From positions 1 to 13,723 of the forward strand of contig CAJUMF010000056.1 of assembly GCA_910586965.1 (NCBI GenBank): a DNA stretch of 13,723 nt, given 5' to 3'. The notes beneath the pieces were generated by a model. The model saw nothing but the letters and a program-made list of their open reading frames with translations, made no database searches and had not been told where the DNA came from. Shown one piece after another: positions 6,826 to 13,718 of this stretch. A program made the position numbers and the translations under genes. Numbering within the stretch: the stretch's first letter is position 1; each line of letters begins with the position of its first letter. This DNA is from an uncultured Dorea sp. GTDB lineage: Bacteria; Bacillota; Clostridia; Lachnospirales; Lachnospiraceae.

Positions 6826-7641
6826 TTAATAATTTTCACCATGTTTTTCGAAAATCTGAATATGATATCCCGACATTCCTTTTTTTAGCTCCTCGCCGGT
6901 AGTTAAAGTCCAAACAGCGATTGGAACGCGGAATATGTATTGGAGCAGCAGGACCGACAGATGCGGCAAGTCGGACAGACGGTAAGAGATAAAGTCTGGT
7001 CTTCCTAAAAAATTGCAAAAAAGATTCTGGACTAGGAATTTTAAAAACCATGCTTCCCGGGATTTCCGGGCAGTCAAGTGCTCGGCAAGCTGACCTCTCA
7101 GTATATGCGGGGCGTTAAGCCTGAACCATCGAAGTCCCATAGTATTAAAGGATTGTATCATATAATTCCCGGAATATGGTTTAAGTATACGATAGGTTTC
7201 CTCACATATTTTTAAAGAAGAAGTTGGAATTTTTAATTCGATGAGCAGTGGGACGCGGCCGTCCACGGCATTGAGGACGTCGCGAAAAAGGGGGATTCGT
7301 TCCTTAGTTCCGAGAAGGCACAAGGACTCAAGTTCGCTGTAGGATAACTCCTCTACTTTTCCGGGACAGCCGCAGAGACGTTCCAAGGTGTCATCGTGAA
7401 ATACAATGAGCTGTCCGTCGCGCGTCAGATGCAGGTCCAGTTCTATGCCATATCCGCGCTGGATGGCAGCGTAGAATGCTGTCATAGAATTTTCAGGAAC
7501 TTGGTGTTCCATATCGTGATATCCTCTGTGTGCAAACATAGAAGGAGAGATGTCTAGGATACGCCTTTTTTCTGTCCTTCTTGGGGAAACCATGAAAAAA
7601 TAAATTAAAATAACTGCAAATATTATAATGGCAATAAACAT
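6826..7641 (-). CDS. Membrane-anchored glycerophosphodiester phosphodiesterase (GDPD family)
   Basis: This 271-residue enzyme hydrolyses glycerophosphodiesters to glycerol-3-phosphate and an alcohol. One hydrophobic segment (residues 1-17) followed by a basic SPRR stretch indicates an N-terminal anchor. Catalytic motifs follow in order: AHRG (37-40, His38/Arg39), PEN (49-51), ELDLHLTRDG (67-76, metal ligands Glu67 and Asp69), HDDTLERL (82-89, His82), then LLIELK and QSFN. The start at 7641 is chosen because AAGGAGA (7649-7655) lies exactly 7 nt upstream. An ATG six codons earlier (7659) overlaps the stop of the lipid kinase gene by one base but would bury this ribosome site. The tight link with the lipid kinase indicates a shared role in phospholipid or lipoteichoic acid turnover. 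The C-terminus is complete for the family, if short. Confidence 0.93.
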   Translation of the reverse strand: MFIAIIIFAVILIYFFMVSPRRTEKRRILDISPSMFAHRGYHDMEHQVPENSMTAFYAAIQRGYGIELDLHLTRDGQLIVFHDDTLERLCGCPGKVEELSYSELESLCLLGTKERIPLFRDVLNAVDGRVPLLIELKIPTSSLKICEETYRILKPYSGNYMIQSFNTMGLRWFRLNAPHILRGQLAEHLTARKSREAWFLKFLVQNLFCNFLGRPDFISYRLSDLPHLSVLLLQYIFRVPIAVWTLTTGEELKKGMSGYHIQIFEKHGENY

Positions 7642-7658
7642 GGCAATGTCTCCTTGCA

Positions 7659-8576
7659 TCAGCTAATAATAAACCGTATTTTTTGTGTGCTTTGCGAAAT
7701 GTTGATTTTCTGTTCTTTGGATATAGGCTCGCCGTCTGTATGGAGGGGAAGAGGAATCTCACTCTCCATCATTACAGATCTGCAGCGATAAATGTGAATG
7801 CCTGAAAACTTTGTATGCTTTCCCCAAAATGCTGTAGGGAGAAGACAGAGGATCTTAAGCTTCGGCAGTCCTTCCGCTACGATAATATCCAGAAAATCAT
7901 CCGTAGGACTGGCATTCGGACAGAACATAAAGCCTCCGCCCTCGAATTTCTGATTCATAGCGGCGGCAAAATAGACTTTTTTAAATGTCACTGTTTTTTT
8001 GCCGTCCAGCGTGAGGACCATTCGTTTAGGTGTCTGAAGAAGCAGACTTGATACAGCGATGCTGACGTAGGAAAATCTCCCGAGAGAAAGCCTGTTTAAA
8101 AAGGCTTTCAGGCAGGAAGTTCCAATGCGGCAGCAGACTTCTGCGTCAAAGCCAAATCCAGAACTAACTGCAAAGAAGCGCTTGCGTGATCCATATGAAG
8201 TAGTCCCTACGCTTAAATTCGCGAAGCGGGAGGGGGAGAGAATATGTTCTAATGCAGTATGCGGGTCGGCAGATAGGTTCATTCCTCTGGCAAAATCATT
8301 GCTGGAACCAATAGGGATATACGCTAATGTCACTGCACTAAAATCAGAGATTCCGTTGATCACTTCATTGACGGTTCCGTCACCGCCCAGTACGATAAGT
8401 GTACAGCGATTATTTTCATGGAGGACTTTTTTGGTGATGCCAGTGGCATGGCTGCGGTATTTTGTCAGAAATGCCCGGTAGCTTACATTTTTCTCCTTTA
8501 AAGTTGATTCGAGGGAATTCCAGACCTTTAGTCCCAGCCCTGTTCGGGCATTTGGGTTTATGATAAAAGTATACAT
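7659..8576 (-). CDS. Diacylglycerol kinase catalytic-domain (YegS/DagK-like) lipid kinase
   Basis: This 305-residue soluble kinase matches the DagK/YegS/BmrU family, which phosphorylates diacylglycerol or related lipids with ATP at the inner membrane face. Key motifs are FIINPNARTG (4-13), the nucleotide-binding GGDGTVNEV (64-72), PIGSSNDFARG (88-98), a GFGFDAE segment and the C-terminal HTDGEPI segment, where Asp and Glu belong to the metal site. The length is normal. The start has AAAGGA (8585-8590) at 8 nt. It is the first gene of a pair with the glycerophosphodiesterase gene, whose translation begins about 18 nt past this stop. In Gram-positives DgkB recycles diacylglycerol left by lipoteichoic acid synthesis, so this protein may do the same, but other lipid substrates are possible. 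Confidence 0.93.
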   Translation of the reverse strand: MYTFIINPNARTGLGLKVWNSLESTLKEKNVSYRAFLTKYRSHATGITKKVLHENNRCTLIVLGGDGTVNEVINGISDFSAVTLAYIPIGSSNDFARGMNLSADPHTALEHILSPSRFANLSVGTTSYGSRKRFFAVSSGFGFDAEVCCRIGTSCLKAFLNRLSLGRFSYVSIAVSSLLLQTPKRMVLTLDGKKTVTFKKVYFAAAMNQKFEGGGFMFCPNASPTDDFLDIIVAEGLPKLKILCLLPTAFWGKHTKFSGIHIYRCRSVMMESEIPLPLHTDGEPISKEQKINISQSTQKIRFIIS

Positions 8577-8612
8577 ATCAGATATCCTTTCATATGTTAC
8601 AGTATTGTAGAT

Positions 8613-8631
8613 TTATAGAAAATATCTATAA
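8613..8631. repeat. Short inverted repeat upstream of the lipid kinase gene
   Basis: TTATAG (8613-8618) and CTATAA (8626-8631) form a 6-bp dyad with a 7-nt AT-rich centre, about 40-55 nt upstream of the lipid kinase start on the - strand. It lies where a promoter or operator would be expected. The AT-rich composition makes chance occurrence quite likely. Confidence 0.25.
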
Positions 8632-8685
8632 GATGGAATGTTTATTAAAATAAGCAATTGGACAAATAAGGAAAGTAGGAGTATT

Positions 8686-8769
8686 ATGATTATCAAAGAT
8701 ATTATTGTTTTAGTAATTGAGAGATTACTATGTTTCCTTCTACAAAAGTCCTTTAAGATGTGCGCTTAA
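8686..8769 (+). CDS. Possible 27-residue hydrophobic peptide
   Basis: An ATG at 8686 with AGGAG at 8677-8681 (a short 4-nt spacing) opens a 27-codon frame ending at 8769, inside the terminator hairpin. The peptide begins MIIKDIIVLVIERLLC and is strongly hydrophobic, as in small membrane peptides or type I toxins. It lies on the + strand between two - strand genes. No convincing + strand promoter was found, and short frames with a ribosome-like site occur by chance, so this is tentative. Confidence 0.2.
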   Translation: MIIKDIIVLVIERLLCFLLQKSFKMCA

Positions 8770-8779
8770 GGGATTTTTT
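8744..8779. terminator. Bidirectional rho-independent terminator
   Basis: TCCTTTAAG (8749-8757) pairs with CTTAAGGGA (8765-8773) around a 7-nt loop, with one G-U pair. Flanking A and T runs extend the stem to about 14 bp. On the + strand it ends in six T; on the - strand in four T. It lies 5 nt past the stop of the TetR gene and so most simply ends that - strand transcript, keeping it out of the lipid kinase gene. The better T-run is, however, on the + strand. Confidence 0.82.
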
Positions 8780-8783
8780 GTAT

Positions 8784-9392
8784 TCAGAAAGCGCCGTCAA
8801 GGTAAACTTTTAAGGAGCGGCGCATATTTTCTTCAAAATCAGCCTTTCCTTGTTTCAGACACCATTCGAATACATTTCCTATGACGATCATACGAATATC
8901 CGTGGACAATGCATCAAGAGAAATCTTTGTATTGATAATACCTGCATCTATGCATTTTCGAAGATAGTTTTGTACAGTTATGATCGGATACGAGCGTTCT
9001 GTACGTATGAGAGGATTTAAGGATTGATTCTTCGGTGTATAATAATTAGACATGAATTCCACTCCCAGTTCCTCGCAGTATCGGACATAATTTATATAGA
9101 CATAGATAATTGTCTCTTTTGCATCTTTTGCATCTGCCGGAAGGTCCAGCAGATCGGGATTGATGTTGGGCTGTTCTTCAATATAATAAGAAAGAAGATC
9201 ATCCTTTGTCTTAAAATGATGATAAAAACTTCCGTTAGAAACACCGGCCTCTTCACAGATATTTTTAATTGACAGTTCCTCGTACCCTTTTTTGCGCAAA
9301 ATATCCTTGGCTGCCTGAAATATTCTTGCTTTTGTCTCTTTGGATTTCAATTGCTGTCTGGACAATTCTTTGTCATTGTACAGTTGGTTCAT
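8784..9392 (-). CDS. TetR/AcrR family transcriptional regulator
   Basis: This 202-residue protein has the TetR N-terminal DNA-binding domain: helix 1 around KARIFQAAKDILRKKGY (21-37) and the helix-turn-helix at about 41-60 (SIKNICEEAGVSNGSFYHHF), followed by KTKDDLL. The remaining ~135 residues are an all-helical ligand-binding and dimerisation domain with no recognisable ligand signature. Members usually repress a nearby or self operon until a small molecule binds. The neighbours are tex (divergent) and lipid genes (downstream but behind a terminator), and neither is a typical TetR target such as an efflux pump. AAGGGAAG (9401-9408) is a modest ribosome site 8 nt before the ATG. Autoregulation is plausible given the palindromes near its promoter. 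Confidence 0.93.
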   Translation of the reverse strand: MNQLYNDKELSRQQLKSKETKARIFQAAKDILRKKGYEELSIKNICEEAGVSNGSFYHHFKTKDDLLSYYIEEQPNINPDLLDLPADAKDAKETIIYVYINYVRYCEELGVEFMSNYYTPKNQSLNPLIRTERSYPIITVQNYLRKCIDAGIINTKISLDALSTDIRMIVIGNVFEWCLKQGKADFEENMRRSLKVYLDGAF

Positions 9393-9438
9393 GGCACGGT
9401 CTTCCCTTCAAAATTGATTGCTGTATTTTGTAAAAGTA

Positions 9439-9467
9439 AGTATATCATATGAAAAAAATTTTTTCAA
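9439..9467 (-). promoter_or_regulatory. Sigma-A promoter of the TetR gene
   Basis: On the - strand TTGAAA (9462-9467), a 17-nt spacer and TATACT (9439-9444) form a near-consensus promoter about 47 nt before the TetR start codon. The spacer and -35 contain an A/T palindrome (9451-9465) that could serve as an operator or simply as bendable DNA. Confidence 0.75.
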
Positions 9468-9471
9468 CGAA

Positions 9472-9487
9472 ACAGAGCGAACTCTGT
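9472..9487. promoter_or_regulatory. 16-bp palindrome, candidate TetR operator
   Basis: ACAGAG-CGAA-CTCTGT is a perfect 6-bp inverted repeat with a 4-bp centre. It lies between the -35 of the TetR promoter and the -10 of the divergent tex promoter. Size and position suit a TetR-family operator. It could instead fold into a small hairpin in RNA, but no transcript from either neighbour would include it. Confidence 0.4.
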
Positions 9488-9508
9488 GTTTTATCCTATC
9501 AGTTTTTG

Positions 9509-9517
9509 TGTTATGAT
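9509..9517 (+). promoter_or_regulatory. Extended -10 promoter for tex
   Basis: TGT-TATGAT fits the extended -10 pattern (TGN before a -10 with one mismatch to TATAAT), 36 nt before the tex start codon. No good -35 box is seen at normal spacing, as is common for extended -10 promoters. Confidence 0.5.
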
Positions 9518-9553
9518 ATAAAAAGCCTATTTTGTTGAAGAAAGGATGTAAGA

Positions 9554-11710
9554 ATGGATATTAATCAAAAGATAGCAGATGAGCTTGGAGTAAAAAAATG
9601 GCAGGTAGATGCTGCAGTAAAATTGATTGATGAAGGAAATACGATTCCTTTTATAGCCAGATACCGTAAAGAGGTGACCGGGACTTTGGATGATGAACAG
9701 TTGAGAAAGCTCCATGAGAGGCTAACCTATCTTAGGAATCTGGAAGAGAAGAAAGAGCAGGTAATTGCCAGTATTGAAGAACAGGGGAAGCTGTCGGATG
9801 AGCTTAAGGCCCAGATTCAGGCGGCAGAGACTCTGGTTGTGGTTGAGGATTTGTACCGGCCGTACCGTCCCAAGAGAAGGACCCGCGCTACGATAGCAAA
9901 AGAGAAAGGGCTGGAGCCGTTGGCGGCGCTTATTATGCTTCAGAAGGCTAGACAGCCGATTCTTGAATTGGCAGAGGAATATGTGGATGAGGAAAAGGAA
10001 GTCAAGACGGCGAAAGAAGCAGTGAGCGGTGCACAGGATATCATTGCCGAGAGTATTTCAGATGAAGCGGATTATCGTATATGGATCAGAAAGATAACGG
10101 CGCAGAAAGGAAAGATTGTCTCCGTGGCAAAAGATGAAAAAGCGGAATCGGTTTATGAGATGTACTACGATTTTGAAGAACCGGTAGGAAGGCTTGTAGG
10201 GCATCGTATTCTTGCCTTGAATCGAGGGGAGAAAGAGAAATTCCTGACGGTAAAGATAGAGGCGCCGGAGGAAGATATTATTCGATACCTGGAGAAAAAG
10301 ACAGTTCGTGGAGATAATGAATATACGGCTCCTATTATAAAAGAAGCGGTTGCTGATGCGTACAAGCGGTTGATAGCACCGGCAATCGAGCGTGAGATAA
10401 GAAACGACCTGACAGAGAAAGCGGAGGACGGAGCCATAGATGTATTTGGGAAGAATTTAGAGCAACTGCTTATGCAGCCTCCAATTGTGGGGCAGACAGT
10501 TCTTGGATGGGACCCTGCATTTCGTACAGGGTGTAAGCTGGCGGTTGTTGATCCTACGGGGAAGGTCATCGGAACGACAGTCATTTATCCTACAGCTCCA
10601 ACAACCCCGCAGAAAATAAAGGCATCTAAGGATCTGCTCAAAAAAATTATAGAGAAGTATAATATTACGTTGATTTCTGTTGGGAATGGGACCGCTTCGA
10701 GAGAATCTGAGCAATTTATTGTAGAGCTTTTGAAAGAGATACCGCAGAAGGTTCAATATATTATTGTAAGCGAGGCTGGGGCTTCTGTGTATTCGGCCAG
10801 CAAACTGGCAAGTGAAGAATTCCCGAAGTTCGATGTGGGACAGAGAAGTGCCGCTTCCATCGCAAGGCGGCTGCAGGACCCTTTGGCGGAGCTTGTAAAG
10901 ATCGATCCCAAATCTATTGGAGTGGGACAGTACCAGCATGATATGAATCAGAAAAAACTTAGCGAGGCGTTGTCGGGCGTGGTGGAAGACTGTGTGAATA
11001 AAGTTGGCGTGGATTTGAATACTGCATCAGCACCCTTGCTTTCTTATATTTCCGGGATTTCATCAGCAATTGCGAAAAATATCGTGTCCTACCGGGAGGA
11101 GAACGGACGGTTTGAAAACCGAAAAGAACTTCTTAAAGTAGCAAAGCTTGGACCGAAAGCTTATGAGCAGTGTGCAGGATTTATGCGGATTCAGTCGGGG
11201 GATAATCCGCTTGACGGCACGAGCGTTCATCCGGAGTCTTATGATGCGGCAGAAAAGCTCTTGAAAAAGCAAGGATACAAGCCGGAGGATATCAGAGGCG
11301 GAAAGCTTCTTGGCTTATCGCTCACGATCAAAGATTATAAAAAGCTTGCTGGAGAGCTGGGAATTGGCGAGATCACATTGAAAGATATCGTGAAAGAGTT
11401 GGAAAAGCCGGCCAGAGATCCCAGGGATGAGATGCCAAAGCCGATTCTCCGGACAGACGTACTGGAGATGAAGGATCTGACAGAAGGTATGATATTGAAG
11501 GGTACGGTCCGCAATGTCATTGATTTTGGGGCTTTTGTAGATATTGGTGTGCATCAGGACGGGCTGGTACATATTTCTGAGATTACGGACAAGAAGTTTA
11601 TTAAGCATCCGTTGGAAGCAGTCAGTGTAGGAGATATTGTGGATGTAAAAGTAATGAGTGTGGATTTAAAGAAAAAAAGAATCCAGCTTACAATGAAGGG
11701 GATCAAATAA
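9554..11710 (+). CDS. tex: Tex, S1-domain RNA-binding transcription accessory protein
   Basis: This 718-residue protein has the normal length and layout of Tex, a conserved cytosolic nucleic-acid-binding protein related to eukaryotic Spt6. The order is an N-terminal helical region (IADELGVKKWQVDAAVKLIDEG; FIARYRKEVTG at ~34-44), a YqgF-like RNase H fold from about residue 316 (LGWDPAFRTGCKLAVVDPTG; SVGNGTASRESE), helix-hairpin-helix repeats around 490-545 (YISGISSAIAKNIVSYR) and a C-terminal S1 domain from about 636 (GTVRNVIDFGAFVDIGVHQDG; LVHISEI). AAAGGA (9541-9546) sits 7 nt before the ATG. It heads a probable operon with the YitT-family and tcdA genes, with only 32 nt to the next gene and no terminator. 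It is divergent from a TetR gene. The identity is very secure; its cellular role in transcription or RNA handling is only partly known in any species. Confidence 0.97.
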   Translation: MDINQKIADELGVKKWQVDAAVKLIDEGNTIPFIARYRKEVTGTLDDEQLRKLHERLTYLRNLEEKKEQVIASIEEQGKLSDELKAQIQAAETLVVVEDLYRPYRPKRRTRATIAKEKGLEPLAALIMLQKARQPILELAEEYVDEEKEVKTAKEAVSGAQDIIAESISDEADYRIWIRKITAQKGKIVSVAKDEKAESVYEMYYDFEEPVGRLVGHRILALNRGEKEKFLTVKIEAPEEDIIRYLEKKTVRGDNEYTAPIIKEAVADAYKRLIAPAIEREIRNDLTEKAEDGAIDVFGKNLEQLLMQPPIVGQTVLGWDPAFRTGCKLAVVDPTGKVIGTTVIYPTAPTTPQKIKASKDLLKKIIEKYNITLISVGNGTASRESEQFIVELLKEIPQKVQYIIVSEAGASVYSASKLASEEFPKFDVGQRSAASIARRLQDPLAELVKIDPKSIGVGQYQHDMNQKKLSEALSGVVEDCVNKVGVDLNTASAPLLSYISGISSAIAKNIVSYREENGRFENRKELLKVAKLGPKAYEQCAGFMRIQSGDNPLDGTSVHPESYDAAEKLLKKQGYKPEDIRGGKLLGLSLTIKDYKKLAGELGIGEITLKDIVKELEKPARDPRDEMPKPILRTDVLEMKDLTEGMILKGTVRNVIDFGAFVDIGVHQDGLVHISEITDKKFIKHPLEAVSVGDIVDVKVMSVDLKKKRIQLTMKGIK

Positions 11711-11742
11711 AGACATGGGTATGGAATTGGAGGAAAGATGAA

Positions 11743-12645
11743 ATGAAAAAGCCTTGGCAGAAGAATCTGGAGACGGTGCTGGGAGTTCTGATCGGAAATA
11801 TCGTGCTGGCATTTACGGTAGCAGCATTTATGGTTCCTCATGGAATCATCATGGGAGGTGCGACAGGTATTGGTCTTACGATCAGCCATTATCTTCCGGT
11901 TCAGCTTTCTTTGATTATCTTGGTGGTAAATGGGTGTCTGTTTCTTTTAGGAGCCGTTACTTTGGGGAAGAAGTTTGTCATTACGACAATAGCAAGTACA
12001 TTTCTTTATCCGGCTTGTTTGTCAGTGATGCAGGCGATACCGGGGATTACAGAACTTACGGATAATATTATGCTTGCGACACTTTATGGCGGGGCGCTTT
12101 TGGGTCTCGGAGTCGGTATGATTGTCCGGGTGGGTTCTTCGACCGGAGGAACAGATATCCTTGCATTGGTATTTAATAAATGGTTCCACGTCAGCGTTGC
12201 ACTGCTTATGTATATTGTGGATTTTACGGTACTTGGTGCGCAGATGCTCTTTTCCGATACCGAGCAGATCATGTACGGTATTCTTGCGCTAGTTATTGAG
12301 ACTGCCATATTGAATCGTGTGATGCTGATGGGGCAGTCACAGATCCAGCTTTTTGTTATCTCGGATAAGCACGAAGAGATACGTGAGAGGATGATAAAGG
12401 AGCAGGATGTTGGAGTGACGATGGTGCATGTTGAGACGGGATTTGGCAAAGAGGAGCAGAAAGCGGTTCTGTGTATTATACCAAATCGGAAATTATATGC
12501 GACCAATGAGATGATCCATACCATTGACGAAAAAGCATTTATTACGATCTCGCAGATCAATGAAGTAAAAGGGCGAGGATTTACCATGGAACGGGTAGTA
12601 TATACAAAAGAAGATATGGATGTGCAGGATTATAAAAAAGTATAA
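11743..12645 (+). CDS. YitT family membrane protein (DUF161 + DUF2179)
   Basis: This 300-residue protein has an N-terminal block of about five membrane helices with the family-typical AFMVPHGIIMGGATGIGL (residues ~27-44), GLGVGMIVRVGSSTGGTDI (~121-139), and a soluble C-terminal DUF2179 domain from ~220 to 290 ending in KGRGFTMERVVYTKED. The architecture equals B. subtilis YitT and its paralogues, membrane proteins of unknown biochemical role, several copies of which are usual in Firmicutes. GGAGG (11729-11733) supports the ATG at 11743; another ATG at 11738 runs into a stop after two codons. It follows tex by 32 nt and precedes tcdA by 17 nt. The family is secure, the function unknown. Confidence 0.93.
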   Translation: MKKPWQKNLETVLGVLIGNIVLAFTVAAFMVPHGIIMGGATGIGLTISHYLPVQLSLIILVVNGCLFLLGAVTLGKKFVITTIASTFLYPACLSVMQAIPGITELTDNIMLATLYGGALLGLGVGMIVRVGSSTGGTDILALVFNKWFHVSVALLMYIVDFTVLGAQMLFSDTEQIMYGILALVIETAILNRVMLMGQSQIQLFVISDKHEEIRERMIKEQDVGVTMVHVETGFGKEEQKAVLCIIPNRKLYATNEMIHTIDEKAFITISQINEVKGRGFTMERVVYTKEDMDVQDYKKV

Positions 12646-12662
12646 ATGCGAGGAGAGAAAAA

Positions 12663-13349
12663 GTGTCTGAACGTTTTTCCAGAACGGAACTATTAATTGG
12701 GGCAGAGAATTTGAAGCGGTTAGGACGTGCCAGGATAGCAGTATTCGGAATTGGCGGAGTAGGCGGATATGTGGTGGAGGCGTTGGCAAGAAGCGGTGTG
12801 GGAACACTGGACTTGACCGATGCAGATGTTGTCAGCCTGAGTAATATCAATCGTCAGATCATTGCTACGGAAAAGACCATCGGTTGTGCGAAAGTAGATG
12901 TAGCAAGAGACCGGGCTTTAGAGATCAATCCAGATATCAATGTGAATATTCATAAAATATTTTACCTGCCGGAGACTGCGGATCGATTCGACTTTACGCT
13001 GTATGATTATGTTGTGGATGCGATTGACACGGTGACAGGAAAGATTGGGCTGATCATGCAGGCAAAGGAGGCAGGAGTTCCCGTGATCAGTTGTATGGGG
13101 GCCGGAAATAAGCTTGATGCAGCGGCGTTTCAGGTAGATGACATTTACAAGACATCCGTCTGTCCGTTAGCGAAGGTTATGAGGAAAGAACTTAGGAACC
13201 GGGGGATTAAGGACCTGAAAGTGGTATATTCGAAAGAACAGCCGGTAAAAACGGGAAACCAGACGCCTGGGAGCATTGCTTTTGTGCCGCCTGTAGCGGG
13301 ATTGATCCTTGCGGGAGAAGTAGTAAAAGATCTTCTGAAAGATAATTGA
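12663..13349 (+). CDS. tcdA: tRNA threonylcarbamoyladenosine dehydratase (ThiF/E1-like)
   Basis: This 228-residue E1-like enzyme activates the carboxylate of t6A37 in tRNA with ATP and cyclises it to ct6A, which improves decoding of ANN codons. The ATP-binding Rossmann motif GIGGVGG is at 29-35, followed by LTDADVVSLSNINRQ (51-65) with the NRQ arginine (Arg64) that reaches the neighbouring active site in this superfamily. CMGAGNKLD and KTSVCPLAKVMRKELR follow, the latter typical of the TcdA/CsdL branch rather than MoeB or ThiF. There is no rhodanese or ubiquitin-like partner nearby, which also favours TcdA. The start is GTG, fixed by GAGGAG (12650-12655) 7 nt upstream; the nearby ATG at 12646 is out of frame. 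It is co-transcribed with the YitT-family gene. No clear terminator follows. Confidence 0.92.
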   Translation: MSERFSRTELLIGAENLKRLGRARIAVFGIGGVGGYVVEALARSGVGTLDLTDADVVSLSNINRQIIATEKTIGCAKVDVARDRALEINPDINVNIHKIFYLPETADRFDFTLYDYVVDAIDTVTGKIGLIMQAKEAGVPVISCMGAGNKLDAAAFQVDDIYKTSVCPLAKVMRKELRNRGIKDLKVVYSKEQPVKTGNQTPGSIAFVPPVAGLILAGEVVKDLLKDN

Positions 13350-13357
13350 AATTAACT

Positions 13358-13384
13358 TAAATTAATAAAGAAAAGAGCCGATAT
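13358..13384 (+). promoter_or_regulatory. Sigma-D (sigma-28, FliA-type) promoter
   Basis: TAAA (13358-13361), exactly 15 nt, then GCCGATAT (13377-13384) matches the B. subtilis sigma-D consensus TAAA-N15-GCCGATAT at every position. It ends 24 nt before the start codon of the YjfB-family gene. Sigma-D drives late flagellar and motility genes, so this predicts that the small gene belongs to that regulon. Confidence 0.88.
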
Positions 13385-13408
13385 ATATACAGGAGGAGGT
13401 ATCAAGAT

Positions 13409-13588
13409 ATGGAATTTACAGATATCGCAATGGCAAGTATGTCAATGAGTGCAGCGAAGTTGCAGGTCAGTGCCAGCATGGCTGTAGCCAAAAGTGCAAT
13501 GGAGACTCAGGAAGTTGCCGCGGCGCAGCTTCTTGAGATGCTTCCCAGCCCGCCCGGTTTAGGGCAGTTTGTTGATGTAAGGGCGTAA
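13409..13588 (+). CDS. YjfB family putative motility protein
   Basis: This 59-residue protein begins MEFTDIAMASMSMSAAKLQV, continues with an Ala/Met-rich amphipathic stretch (SASMAVAKSAMETQEVAAAQ) and ends with a Pro-rich turn (LLEMLPSPPGLGQFVD). This is the layout of the YjfB family, tagged as putative motility proteins because of their links to sigma-D regulons; no biochemical role is known. It has no membrane segment or signal peptide and is probably helical, with some resemblance in length and composition to flagellin chaperone-like or flagellin-end helices. AGGAGGAGGT (13391-13400) gives a very strong ribosome site. The sigma-D promoter just upstream and a terminator just downstream make it a single-gene unit, though read-through from the tcdA operon is possible because no terminator separates them. 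Confidence 0.88.
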   Translation: MEFTDIAMASMSMSAAKLQVSASMAVAKSAMETQEVAAAQLLEMLPSPPGLGQFVDVRA

Positions 13589-13593
13589 GAGAC

Positions 13594-13633
13594 AGGACTG
13601 TGATTCTGATAATTTCGGAAAACAGTCCTTTTT
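13594..13633 (+). terminator. Rho-independent terminator after the YjfB-family gene
   Basis: AGGACTGT (13594-13601) pairs perfectly with ACAGTCCT (13622-13629) around a 20-nt loop, followed at once by a run of five T starting with the last stem base. It begins 5 nt after the stop codon. Confidence 0.82.
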
Positions 13634-13689
13634 CATTGCAGTGAACCGAGGGCATTGTAAAAAAAAGGAAAAAAAGATAGAAAAAAGTA

Positions 13690-13718
13690 TTGACACGAAG
13701 GGGGAAAGCTGATATTAT
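13690..13718 (+). promoter_or_regulatory. Strong sigma-A promoter at the right edge
   Basis: TTGACA (13690-13695, perfect), a 17-nt spacer and TATTAT (13713-13718) form a near-consensus promoter pointing out of the window. Three phased A-runs lie upstream (about 13660-13686), which resemble an UP element. The expected start of transcription is at or just past the last base, so its gene is not visible here. Confidence 0.75.

Noticed and set aside
6791..6904. A + strand frame of 37 codons starting ATGAAAAAA within the PAP2-phosphodiesterase gap
   Set aside because: It overlaps the end of the phosphodiesterase gene in antisense, lacks a ribosome site at proper spacing and has shadow-like composition.
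7642..7659. Earlier ATG of the glycerophosphodiesterase gene overlapping the lipid kinase stop by one base
   Set aside because: The AAGGAGA at 7649-7655 would then be inside the coding region. The downstream ATG at 7639-7641 has ideal 7-nt spacing and begins the membrane anchor cleanly.
8125..8481. A 118-codon + strand frame inside the lipid kinase gene
   Set aside because: It is the reverse-strand shadow of a gene with complete DagK motifs and has no ribosome site of its own.
10165..10939. Two long - strand frames inside tex
   Set aside because: They are antisense to the fully recognisable YqgF-like region of Tex; no start signals or protein features support them.
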